A stretch of 64,000 nucleotides of DNA from positions 1,116,001 through 1,180,000 of the forward strand of contig CAVZII010000005.1 of assembly GCA_963775275.1 (NCBI GenBank). Reading direction: 5' to 3'. Positions 52,988 through 61,926 of the stretch are shown here, piece by piece (positions within the stretch are counted from its first letter, which is position 1; every line of letters begins with the position of its first letter). The notes under the pieces were generated by a model, which did no database searches, was not told the origin of the DNA, and saw only the letters and a program-made list of their open reading frames with translations. The translations under genes were made by a program, and so were the position numbers. This DNA comes from JANWHQ01 sp963775275 (GTDB lineage Bacteria > Pseudomonadota > Alphaproteobacteria > Caulobacterales > Caulobacteraceae).

Positions 52988-53083
52988 GGCGCGCTTGGCG
53001 CCCTTAGCGGTGGACCCTTCGGCTGCCGCGTCTGCCGAGCCGAAAGCGAACCGCCAAGCGCGCCAAGGACGCCAAGGCGCGCC
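52988..53083. repeat. CGCCAAG-type palindromic repeat
   Basis: An imperfect inverted repeat with GGCGCGCTTGGCGCCCTTAG and GCGG on the left and CCGCCAAGCGCGCCAAGG, ACGCCAAGG and CGCGCC on the right, around a centre containing GGCTGCCGCG and CGAGCCGAAAG. Similar CCAAGG-unit palindromes are common between genes in GC-rich bacteria. It lies between the two divergent promoters. Confidence 0.6.
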
Positions 53084-53112
53084 GGTGGCGGTCACTGCGC
53101 CATTTAAATGCA

Positions 53113-53144
53113 TTGACAGTTATATAACTATAGGAGAATTCTCC
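53113..53144 (+). promoter_or_regulatory. Two adjacent 12-base palindromes before the arsR-type gene
   Basis: A TTGACA (53113-53118) leads directly into the perfect palindrome AGTTATATAACT (53118-53129), and 3 bases later comes a second perfect palindrome, GGAGAATTCTCC (53133-53144), which contains the nearest purine-rich ribosome-binding sequence. The first is a plausible ArsR-family operator for autoregulation. I could not define a good -10 box. Confidence 0.55.
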
Positions 53145-53149
53145 TCGGC

Positions 53150-53452
53150 ATGAACGTGCACGAAGCCCTCGCCGAGCCGCACCGCCGGCGCATCGTGGAG
53201 CTGGTGGCCGAAAAGGAGCGCGCCGCAGGCGAGATCGTGGACGCCCTCGGGATCAGCCAGCCGGGCGCCTCCAAGCACCTGAAGGCGTTGCGCGAGGCCG
53301 GGCTGGTCGCCGTGCGCAAGGACGGCCAGCGCCGGCTCTATCGGCTGAAGCCCGACAAGCTGATCGAGCTGGACGCTTGGCTCGGGCGCTATCGCCGGCT
53401 GTGGTCCGAGCGGCTGGACGCCCTGGAGGCGCACGTGATGAGGGAAGGCTGA
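53150..53452 (+). CDS. ArsR-family transcriptional regulator
   Basis: A 100-residue winged-helix repressor. The HTH is in EPHRRRIVELVAEKERAAGEI followed by LGISQPGASKHLKALREAGLV, and the wing is VRKDGQRRLYRL. There are no Cys pairs for metal binding, so this is the non-metal ArsR type usually found with SRPBCC proteins. Its stop overlaps the start of the first SRPBCC gene by one base (TGATG), so the three genes form one operon. It probably represses its own promoter through the palindromes just upstream. Confidence 0.93.
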   Translation: MNVHEALAEPHRRRIVELVAEKERAAGEIVDALGISQPGASKHLKALREAGLVAVRKDGQRRLYRLKPDKLIELDAWLGRYRRLWSERLDALEAHVMREG

Positions 53453-53967
53453 TGGTGGACGCCGAGGAGGCGGACTTCGGCGTGGTGACGCGCGAGGGCG
53501 AGACCTTCACCGTCCGCTTCGAGCGCCGGATTGCGCGGCCCGTCGAGAAGGTCTGGGCGGCGCTGATCCTGCCCGAGCGCCTGGCGGACTGGATCGGCGA
53601 GGCCGAGGTCGAGCCCAGGGTCGGCGGGCGCTACGTGATCCGTTTCCGCGATCCGCCCGACGTCATGGACGCGGTGATCACCGCCTGCGACCCGCCGCGG
53701 CTCCTGGAGTACCGCTGGCCGGGAGACGACCCGGCCGGATGCATCGTCCGCTGGGAGCTGGCCAGCGACGGCGACAGCTGCCGCCTGATCCTGACCCAGG
53801 ACGGCCTCCGGCCGGAGCATGCGGCCGGGATCACGTCGGGCTGGCACGACTTCCTGGAGATGCTGCCCGCCGCCGCCGATGGCGTGCGCGCCGAATACGA
53901 CGTTCTCCGCTGGCAGGCGTTCGAAGCCCTCTACCGCGGGCGGCTGGCCGGCCTGGCGGAGGGGTGA
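53452..53967 (+). CDS. SRPBCC (AHA1/START-like) domain protein 1
   Basis: A 171-residue protein with the helix-grip fold of the activator-of-Hsp90 homologue type. Motifs are RRIARPVEKVWAALILPERLADWIGEAEVEP, GGRYVIRF, and the C-terminal SGWHDFLEML. These proteins have a deep hydrophobic cavity and often follow an ArsR gene; the ligand is unknown. The start at 53452 overlaps the arsR stop. The next gene, 2 bases downstream, is a paralogue. Confidence 0.9.
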   Translation: MVDAEEADFGVVTREGETFTVRFERRIARPVEKVWAALILPERLADWIGEAEVEPRVGGRYVIRFRDPPDVMDAVITACDPPRLLEYRWPGDDPAGCIVRWELASDGDSCRLILTQDGLRPEHAAGITSGWHDFLEMLPAAADGVRAEYDVLRWQAFEALYRGRLAGLAEG

Positions 53968-53969
53968 AG

Positions 53970-54488
53970 ATGGAATGGACGCGCGAGAGCGAGGCGGAGA
54001 TCCTGGAGCTGGACGGCCGGCCGGTGATGCGGTTCGTCCGGCGGATCGACCGGCCGGTCGAGACCGTCTGGGCCGCCCTGACCATTCCCGAGCGGATCGC
54101 CGACTGGCTGGCGCCGGCCGAGGTCGAGCTGAGGATCGGCGGCAGATACCATGTGACCTGGCCGGGAAGCGCCGAGGCCGGCTGGAAGCATGTGATCCGC
54201 GCCCTGGACCCGCCGCGCCTGCTGGAGATCGGCGGGCCGGACCAGCCGGCCACCCGCTTCGAGCTGGAGCCCGACGGCGCCGGCTGCAAGGTGACGATGA
54301 CCGACTTCTTCCCCCTGGACGAGGCGATCGCGGCCGAGGTGCTGGCCGGCTGGCACCTCCTCATGGACGGCCTGCCTGCCGCCGTGGATGGGCGCCAGGC
54401 CGTGCGCCACAAGGACGGCGTGGGCCTGGCCGGCCGGCTGCAGGACCACTACCGCGCGCGGCTGGCGCGCGGGGTCGCCCGGCCCTAG
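53970..54488 (+). CDS. SRPBCC (AHA1/START-like) domain protein 2
   Basis: A 172-residue paralogue of the preceding protein: RRIDRPVETVWAALTIPERIADWLAPAEVEL, GGRYHVTWPG and LAGWHLLMDGL occupy the same positions. The start ATG at 53970 follows GGAGGGGTGAAG. The two genes arose by tandem duplication. The stop codon TAG (54486-54488) is provided by the CTAG that opens the palindromic element starting at 54485. Confidence 0.9.
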   Translation: MEWTRESEAEILELDGRPVMRFVRRIDRPVETVWAALTIPERIADWLAPAEVELRIGGRYHVTWPGSAEAGWKHVIRALDPPRLLEIGGPDQPATRFELEPDGAGCKVTMTDFFPLDEAIAAEVLAGWHLLMDGLPAAVDGRQAVRHKDGVGLAGRLQDHYRARLARGVARP

Positions 54489-54562
54489 TGTGGTGGATCA
54501 GAAGTTCGCATGATGATGGCGGCGCCCTCGGCTGCGAACTTCTGATCCGTAAACCACACTAG
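54485..54562. repeat. CTAG-ended palindromic element, copy 1
   Basis: A 78-base element running from CTAGTGTGGT to ACCACACTAG. Inside these arms GGATCAGAAGTTCGCA pairs with TGCGAACTTCTGATCC, with a GTAA bulge on the right and a central loop. Its first CTAG supplies the stop codon of the upstream SRPBCC gene. It shares its ends and the GAAGTTCGC core with the element 13 bases downstream. It looks like a miniature mobile or REP-like element. Confidence 0.85.
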
Positions 54563-54575
54563 AATCATACATTTG

Positions 54576-54650
54576 CTAGTGTCCTTATCGATTCCGAAGT
54601 TCGCATCCGCCTTGCAAATGCGCTGGCGAACTTCGGAATCGGGACACTAG
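54576..54650. repeat. CTAG-ended palindromic element, copy 2
   Basis: A 75-base element from CTAGTGTCC to GGACACTAG. The inner arms CGATTCCGAAGTTCGC and GCGAACTTCGGAATCG form a long stem. Its last CTAG supplies the stop codon of the convergent OmpA-like gene (TAG at 54647-54649 on the minus strand). It is related to copy 1 by the CTAGTG/CACTAG ends and the GAAGTTCGC core; flanking stem sequences differ. Confidence 0.85.
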
Positions 54651-55429
54651 CGCTCGACTCCCGGCGTGACGCGGATGTCGACGCGGCGGCGGGAGGGCTC
54701 GGTCAGGCCGTCGGCGCCGTCCATGACGATCGGCCTGGACGCCGTGCGCCAGGCGAGGTGGATCCGCGCGGCCGGAACGCCCAGGTCGCGCATCCATCGG
54801 GCGGCGACCTCGGCGCGGGTCCGGGCCAGGGCCGCGGGCTCTGCGAGGCGCCGGCCGGAAACCTGCGTCGGGGTGGTGGCGGCCCAGCCGGTGATCTCCA
54901 CCCCCGCCGCGCGGCTCGCCACGGCGTAGGCGACGGCCTGGTCGATCAGGTAGTCGGCGAGCTGGTAGGTGATGAAGGACCTGCCGAACTCGAACGGAAT
55001 CTCGAAGGTGCGCGTCGTGAACGGCCGGGGGAAGGGCTTCCGGGCCTCGTAGAGCGGGCGCACGTTGCGCGGCGGCAGGACGAAGCGGCGCCCCGGGTAG
55101 CCCTCGGCCGGCAGCATGGCGCGCACGCAGGGCTCGGGCAGGATCGAGACCCGCACCGGGTCCAGCACCACCCCGCCGCAGACGTCGGTCTGGTCGGCCG
55201 CAGGGCGGCCTTCGACCAGGACGGCGAAGTTCCAGTCCGGCTTGGTCGGCGAGGGCGTGACATCGTAGCGGCGGCCGTCCTCCCGATCGTCGGCCAGCCA
55301 GCAGCCGGATTTCCGGCCCGCGTCGGTGTCGCGATAGATCGGGCAGGTCACGAAGCGCAGCTCGGCGCCCTGGGCGACCGCCGTGGCGGGGACGGCCAGG
55401 AGCGCGAGGGCGAGGCCGGCGGCCTTCAC
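54647..55429 (-). CDS. OmpA-family C-terminal domain protein, secreted
   Basis: A 260-residue protein starting with GTG at 55429 (overlapping the cytochrome stop, GTGA). The signal peptide is KAAGLALALLAVPATAVA. The mature part has a beta-rich N-terminal domain with Cys in FVTCPIYRDTDAGRKSGCW and VCGGVVLDPVRVSILPEPC, possibly two disulfides. The C-terminal part has the OmpA/MotB-like pattern EITGWAATTPTQVSGRRLAE...ARTRAEVAARWMRDLGVP, ending RRRVDIRVTPG. It may bind peptidoglycan. It forms an operon with the di-heme cytochrome. The stop codon comes from a palindromic element. Confidence 0.8.
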   Translation of the reverse strand: MKAAGLALALLAVPATAVAQGAELRFVTCPIYRDTDAGRKSGCWLADDREDGRRYDVTPSPTKPDWNFAVLVEGRPAADQTDVCGGVVLDPVRVSILPEPCVRAMLPAEGYPGRRFVLPPRNVRPLYEARKPFPRPFTTRTFEIPFEFGRSFITYQLADYLIDQAVAYAVASRAAGVEITGWAATTPTQVSGRRLAEPAALARTRAEVAARWMRDLGVPAARIHLAWRTASRPIVMDGADGLTEPSRRRVDIRVTPGVER

Positions 55430-56928
55430 AGCGCCCGCATCAGGTTCACCAGATCCTCCTTCTCCTGCTCGGTGTAGCCGATGTCGTAGCGGCGGTCGTA
55501 GTAGTCGATTACCGCCCGAAGGTCCTTGGCCGAGCCGTTGGAGAAGTAGGGCGCGCGCGCCGCCAGACCGCGAAGCGACTGCAGCGTGATCCGTCCGACG
55601 TCGGCGCAGCGGCCGGTTGTCAGGGCGTAGCCGGGATCGTGGGTGTAGATCACCCGGCCGTAGTGCGGATGCGGCGCGCCCAGGCAGGTGACCTTGAACA
55701 GCGGCAGGTCCGGCTGGGGATCGGCGAAGGGGAGGTTGGTGGTCCCGAGGTCGACCTGGCCGGGGGCCACGTCCATGCCCATCTGGCTCATGTTGTGGCA
55801 GAAGACGCAGGAATTGCGCACCGGATTGCCGAAGCCCATCGGCGAGTTCACCCCGGCGCTGTCGCTGATCAGGAACGTCTTGTCCCGGAACACCCTGGCG
55901 CCGCGGGCCACCGAGGCGCGGAAGGCGCGCTGGGCGGGCGTCAGCGAAGGATCGTCCTGCGCCGCCTCCCAGGGGGCGAACTCGCTCCAGACGGCCACGC
56001 CCTGGCTGCCCAGGCGCCCCGGCTGCGACGCGCGAAGGGTCTCGGGCCCGCCCTCGGCGCCGCCGGCGTCCAGCGCGCCGCCGTCGACGTCGCTCTGCTG
56101 GGCCGCATAGAGGCGCTGCTCGAAGTCGGCGATGCGGGCGATCTCGGCCGGCGTGAGCGCGCGGGTCATCTGAAGGTGGGTCTGGCCGGCCTCGCGCATC
56201 TGGGCGGCGAGGCTGAGCGCGCGTCCGTCTGCCATCAGGTTGTGGCTGGAAGGGCGGCCCGTCTCGGGATCGATCGGCAGGGGCAGTCCCGCCTTGGGAT
56301 CCATCTCGAAGCCCATGGCCAGGATGTACTTGAAGTTCGCCACCGGCCGCGGGCGGCGGAAGACCGAGATCATCGGCGCCCTGGACCTGAGCCCCCATCG
56401 CGCACTGAGGTTGCAGCCGGTGGGATCGCGGACGACCTCGATCCTGAAGTCCGGCCTGATCGGCCGGCCGCGCGTGTCGCGCGGGGGCCACGGCCGGGCG
56501 ATCCGGAACAGGCCCTTGTCCAGCAGGAGGGAATGGGAGGCGCGCGCGGCCTGGGGCAGGTCGGGGCAGTTGGAGCCGTCGATGGCGGCGAACAGTGGGT
56601 CACGGCCGCCGGTCTCGTCCCAGCGCCGGCGGGCGGAGGCGGCCGAGAGGCTCATGCCGTCGGCGGGCTGGTGGCAGGTGACGCAGGCGCGCCCGTCGGC
56701 GCCGATCGGCTCGAAGAAGGGATGGCCGCGGGTCGACATCGGGCCGCCTTGCAGCAACAGGCGCAGCTGGCCGGTCGGGTCGTCGTAGTCGAGCCGGGCC
56801 GGAAACACCCGCCCCTGGCCGGGCGCCCACCAGCGGTCGGGCGCGGCGGCGCTCAGCGCCAGGCCCGACGCGAACACGGCGGCGGCGACGAGACCGCCGA
56901 CAACCAGATGCTTGGCGAAGACCCTCAA
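55426..56928 (-). CDS. Di-heme cytochrome c peroxidase/MauG-like protein
   Basis: About 500 residues from a TTG start at 56928, chosen because a signal sequence (RVFAKHLVVGGLVAAAVFAS) follows directly and GGGGGAG precedes it; the close spacing makes this start uncertain. Two CxxCH heme sites are visible: CVTCH at about 82-86 and CVFCH at about 374-378. The order and the C-terminal GRITLQSLRGLAARAPYFSNGSAKDLRAVIDYY place it in the bacterial cytochrome c peroxidase/MauG/MbnH superfamily. It should be periplasmic and oxidise a partner or use peroxide. The overlapping downstream OmpA-like gene is its likely partner. Confidence 0.85.
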   Translation of the reverse strand: MRVFAKHLVVGGLVAAAVFASGLALSAAAPDRWWAPGQGRVFPARLDYDDPTGQLRLLLQGGPMSTRGHPFFEPIGADGRACVTCHQPADGMSLSAASARRRWDETGGRDPLFAAIDGSNCPDLPQAARASHSLLLDKGLFRIARPWPPRDTRGRPIRPDFRIEVVRDPTGCNLSARWGLRSRAPMISVFRRPRPVANFKYILAMGFEMDPKAGLPLPIDPETGRPSSHNLMADGRALSLAAQMREAGQTHLQMTRALTPAEIARIADFEQRLYAAQQSDVDGGALDAGGAEGGPETLRASQPGRLGSQGVAVWSEFAPWEAAQDDPSLTPAQRAFRASVARGARVFRDKTFLISDSAGVNSPMGFGNPVRNSCVFCHNMSQMGMDVAPGQVDLGTTNLPFADPQPDLPLFKVTCLGAPHPHYGRVIYTHDPGYALTTGRCADVGRITLQSLRGLAARAPYFSNGSAKDLRAVIDYYDRRYDIGYTEQEKEDLVNLMRAL

Positions 56929-57130
56929 TCGCTCCCCCGGGCCCGGCGAACCGGCGGCACTATCGCGCCGATCGGGCGTCGCGCAAGCCCGCCTGCCCCG
57001 GCCGTGCTCCGCATCGGCGGGCGGACAGGCTGCGAGGATGTCGGCGAAGCGGGCGGGCCGGGCACGACCGCAGCGCGCGGTTGATCGGGGCCGCCGCCCC
57101 GATATCCTCCGCGCGCGGAGGGCGAGCCGG

Positions 57131-58321
<1,191 letters not shown>

Positions 58322-58333
58322 GGCGCCGCCGCG

Positions 58334-58744
58334 ATGGCCGGCTTCGACCTCGAGCTGGCGCTGGACGCCGCCGCCGTCTCGCAGGCGGTGGAGGCGGCGC
58401 AGGACTTCCTGGCCTCCCAGGGCGTGGACGCGCGCGCGGCGCACCGCACGGCGCTGGCGGTGGACGAGCTGCTGACCAACGCCGCGACCCACGGCGGCGG
58501 AGCGGGCCGGCCGGCGCGGATCCGGCTGGAGGTGCTGGATGACCGCGTCCAGGTGGAGGTGGAGGACTCGGCCGCGCCCTTCGATCCGCGCGGGGCGAGG
58601 TCCGCGCCGACCGACGGCGGCCTCGCCGATCGGCCGATCGGGGGGCTGGGCGTGCTGCTCGTCACGAAATTGTCGCGTGACCTCGACTATGCGCGGGAGA
58701 AAGATCGTAATCGGACGACCTTCCATATCGCGCGCGAGGCCTGA
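58334..58744 (+). CDS. RsbW-like serine kinase / anti-sigma-type ATPase domain protein 1
   Basis: A 136-residue HATPase_c protein of the anti-sigma-factor/serine-kinase type. The N box is AVDELLTNAATHG. The next box reads VEDSAAPFDPR, where most relatives have D-x-G-x-PFDP; the Gly is replaced by Ala. The GLGVLLVTKLSRDLDY region matches the family's G2 box and end. It could phosphorylate a STAS antagonist, or the altered box could mean weak ATP binding. It begins 12 bases after the phosphatase gene. Confidence 0.87.
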   Translation: MAGFDLELALDAAAVSQAVEAAQDFLASQGVDARAAHRTALAVDELLTNAATHGGGAGRPARIRLEVLDDRVQVEVEDSAAPFDPRGARSAPTDGGLADRPIGGLGVLLVTKLSRDLDYAREKDRNRTTFHIAREA

Positions 58745-58807
58745 CGGGCGCAGGATCGGTCGCCGGCGCGCGGGCGAAGGCGTCGCACAGCCAATGGGGG
58801 CGTTCAG

Positions 58808-60719
58808 GTGAGCGAGAAGGTCGAGGTCCGCGACACCGCGTCGGACCAGGCGCACCGGCTGCTGGAGGCCGCGCCGATCTCGGTGGTGATCCTGACGGAC
58901 GAGGGGCGCTACCTCTACCGCAACCCCGCCCACGACGCGATCTACGGCTACCGGCCCGGCGAGGTCCCCAGGCTCAGCCGCGAGATGTGGGTGGACCCCG
59001 AGGAGCGGGCCCGGCTGCTCGGCATCTTCCATTCGACCGGCGAGCTGCGCGACGCCGAGGTGCAGCACCGGCGGGCCAACGGCGAGACCTTCTGGGGCCT
59101 TCTGACCTGGCAGCGCGTCGAGTACGACGGCCAGCCGGCGCTGGCGGGCTGGATCTACGACATCACCTCGCGCAAGCAGGCCGAGGACGCCATCGAGGAA
59201 GCGCGCCAGGCGGCCGAGCAGGCCAACCAGACCAAGTCCGAGTTCCTGGCCAACATGAGCCACGAGCTGAGGACGCCGCTCAACGCCATCATCGGCTACG
59301 CCCAGATCGTGCAGGAGGACGCCGAGGACGCCGGCCAGGAGGACATGCTGCCGGACCTCAAGAAGATCGAGAGCGCCGGCAAGCACCTGCTCGGCCTGAT
59401 CAACGACATCCTGGACCTGTCCAAGATCGAGGCCGGCCGGATGGAGGTCTATCTGGAGCCAGTCTCGGTGCCCCAGCTCGTGGAGGAGGTGCGCACCCTG
59501 ACCGCGCCGCTGGCGGCTTCGAACGGCAATGTGGTCGAGATCGCGGTCGAGCCGGGCGTGGAGGCTATCCAGACCGACCTCACCAAGCTGAAGCAGTCGC
59601 TGCTGAACCTGGTGAGCAACGCCTGCAAGTTCACCAAGGACGGCCGCGTGGACCTGAGCGTGCGCACCACAGGACGGCGCGGCGGGGCGGCAGATCGTGT
59701 TCGAGGTCGCGGACTGCGGCATCGGCATGACCCCCGAGCAGCAGGCCAGGCTGTTCCAGGCCTTCACCCAGGCCGATTCCTCGACCACCCGCCGGTTCGG
59801 CGGCACGGGGCTGGGCCTGGCGATCACCAAGCGGCTCTGCAACCTTCTGGGCGGGGACATCGAGGTGAGCTCGCAGGAGGGCCAGGGCAGCCGGTTCGTC
59901 ATCACCCTGCCGCTCAGGGCCGCCGACGGCTGGAACGCGGTGGAGGCCGAGGCGACCGCCGCCACGGGCCCGGACCAGGGCGCGACCATCCTGGTGATCG
60001 ACGACGACCCGCAGGTGCACGACCTGCTCGGCCAGATGCTGTCGCGCGAGGGCTACCGGGTGGAGCACGCCACCAGCGGGCCGGACGCCCTGACCATGGT
60101 GCAGAAGGTGCGCCCCGCGGCGATCCTGCTGGACGTGATGATGCCCCAGGTGGACGGCTGGACGGTGCTGAGCGCGCTGAAGCGCGACCCCAAGCTCGCC
60201 GGCATCCCGGTGATCATCGTCTCCATGCTGGACGAGCGGCCGCTCGGCCTGTCGCTGGGCGCCGCCGAGTTCCTGACCAAGCCGGTGGACCGGGCCAAGC
60301 TGGTGGGCACGGTGCGCGCCCACGCCGGCCCCGCCATGGGCGTGGTGCTGGTGGTGGACGACGATCCCGGCGAGAGTGGCCTGATCGCCCAGGCCATCGC
60401 CGAGTCCGGCCGCACGGTGGCCCAGGTCAGGGACGCGCGCGAGGCGCTGGGCTGGCTCGCCGCGCACCCGCGCCCGGCGCTGATGGTGGCGGACCTGGAC
60501 GCCGCCCAGGGCGGGGAGGTCTCTCTGCTTGACGCCATCCGCGACGACGAGACGCTGAGGGGCGTTCGGCGGATCCTGCTGGCCGACCGCGAGCTGACCG
60601 ACGCCGAGCTGGGGTATCTGTCGGGCCTGCCGCGCACGGTGATCAGCAAGGACGAGGGGGTGGCGGCCCAGCTGCTTTCGGCGCTCAGTGAGACCGGTGA
60701 AGGCGAGGCCGGGGCATGA
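58808..60719 (+). CDS. PAS-containing hybrid histidine kinase with two receivers, apparent frameshift
   Basis: The start is GTG at 58808. A PAS domain (about 15-122, with YLYRNPAHDAIYGY) is followed by a coiled linker and the kinase core FLANMSHELRTPLNAIIGY with His152. After the N box (NLVSNACKFTKDG) the frame breaks: removing one G from the GGGG at 59684-59687 joins it to FEVADCGIGMTPEQQARLF, GGTGLGLAITKRL, a receiver with acceptor Asp in AILLDVMMPQVDG, and a second, weaker receiver (VVLVVDDDPGES, MVADLDAAQ). The corrected protein would have about 636 residues. No membrane segment, so it is a cytoplasmic sensor. It overlaps the single-receiver gene by 4 bases. Confidence 0.87.
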
Positions 60720-61093
60720 CCCGGATCCTGCTGGTCGAGGACAATCCGGAGAACCGGGACATGCTGTCCCGCCGGCTGATCCGGCGGGGCTTCGAGGTGG
60801 AGTTCGCCGAGGACGGGGCCGAGGCGGTGAAGAAGGCGCGCGACGCCAGCCCGGCCCTGATCCTGATGGACCTCAGCCTGCCGGTGCTGGACGGCTGGGA
60901 GGCCACGCGCCGGATCAAGGCGGACGAGGCCACCCGATCGATCCCGGTGATCGCGCTCACCGCCCACGCCATGGCCGAGGACCGCGCCAAGGCGCTCGAC
61001 GCCGGCTGCGACGACTACGACACCAAGCCGGTGGACCTCGCGCGGCTGCTGGAGAAGATCCAGGCGCTGCTGCCGGACGGGGCGGCGCCCTGA
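60716..61093 (+). CDS. Single-domain response regulator (CheY/DivK-like)
   Basis: A 125-residue stand-alone receiver: RILLVEDNPENRDML, acceptor Asp52 in LILMDLSLPVLDGWE, VIALTAHAM with the Thr, and Lys in DDYDTKPVD. There is no output domain. It overlaps the hybrid kinase by 4 bases (ATGA), so it is its obvious phosphorelay partner, able to pass phosphate on or to act as a sink. Confidence 0.94.
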   Translation: MTRILLVEDNPENRDMLSRRLIRRGFEVEFAEDGAEAVKKARDASPALILMDLSLPVLDGWEATRRIKADEATRSIPVIALTAHAMAEDRAKALDAGCDDYDTKPVDLARLLEKIQALLPDGAAP

Positions 61094-61149
61094 GCGCTGT
61101 CGCGCAACTTTCACAATCCCTCATCACAGTGCCCGCGCGGGAGCAGGAC

Positions 61150-61494
61150 ATGCAGATCGACAAGACCGACCTCGGAGGGTCCGTGACCCGGCTGAAACTG
61201 GCCGGCAAGCTCGACATCAACGGCGCGGCGATGGTCGAGATCCCGCTGGGCCTGGCGGCCAACAACAGCCGCGGCGTCATCGTCGACATGTCGGAGGTCA
61301 GCTTCGTCGCCTCGCTGGGCGTGCGCCACCTGGTGATGGCGGCCAAGACGCTGGACCGGAAGGGCGGCAAGCTCGTCCTGTTCGCCCTGTCCGAGCCGGT
61401 CGAGGTGATCCTGACCACCATGGGCATCGCCGAGCTGATCCCCATGGCGCCGTCGGAAACCGAGGCGCTCGGCCTGGCCGGAGCGGCGGCCTGA
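61150..61494 (+). CDS. STAS-domain anti-sigma-factor-antagonist-like protein (RsbV-like)
   Basis: A 114-residue STAS protein. The core is GVIVDMSEVSFVASLGVRHLV, where Ser55 corresponds to the phosphorylated Ser of SpoIIAA/RsbV (the residue before it, usually Asp, is Ala). The ending KGGKLVLFALSEPVEVILTTMGI is typical. Phosphorylated by an RsbW-like kinase and dephosphorylated by an RsbU-like phosphatase, such proteins switch partners. All three activities are encoded in this cluster. The start at 61150 follows GGGAGCAGG. Confidence 0.92.
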   Translation: MQIDKTDLGGSVTRLKLAGKLDINGAAMVEIPLGLAANNSRGVIVDMSEVSFVASLGVRHLVMAAKTLDRKGGKLVLFALSEPVEVILTTMGIAELIPMAPSETEALGLAGAAA

Positions 61495-61515
61495 CCGCCC
61501 GGCGCGCGCGATCGC

Positions 61516-61926
61516 ATGACGCCGCGGAGCGTGCATCGAGAGTTCCTCGCCGACGCGGCGGGCGTTGACGAGATCGACCGCTGGCTGGAGGAGGAGACGC
61601 AGGGCTGGCCCTGTGCGGCCGCCATGCTGAAGGCGCGCGTCTGCGCCGCCGAGCTGGCCGCCAATGTGATGGAGCACGGCTCCGGGCCCGGCCGACCAGC
61701 GCGCATCCAGATGAGCCTGTCCGCAGAGGATGGCGACGTCGTGCTGGAGATTGTCGACGACGGGGCGCCCTTCGACCCCACGCGCCCGGTCGCGGCGGTC
61801 AGCGAGACGCTGGAGGCCGCCGCGCCGGGCGGGCGGGGAATCCGCACCGTCCAGGGATTGGCCAGCACGCTCGCCTACCGGCGCGAGGACGGCAGGAACC
61901 GCCTGCGACTGACGGTCCGCGCATGA
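61516..61926 (+). CDS. RsbW-like serine kinase / anti-sigma-type ATPase domain protein 2
   Basis: A 136-residue HATPase_c protein with canonical boxes: AAELAANVMEHGS (N box), VDDGAPFDPTRP (with the Gly that protein 1 lacks) and GGRGIRTVQGLAS. It directly follows the STAS gene, as RsbW follows RsbV in Bacillus, and is the best candidate for its kinase. Its stop overlaps the start of the Na/Pi cotransporter (ATGA), which couples their translation. Confidence 0.9.
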   Translation: MTPRSVHREFLADAAGVDEIDRWLEEETQGWPCAAAMLKARVCAAELAANVMEHGSGPGRPARIQMSLSAEDGDVVLEIVDDGAPFDPTRPVAAVSETLEAAAPGGRGIRTVQGLASTLAYRREDGRNRLRLTVRA

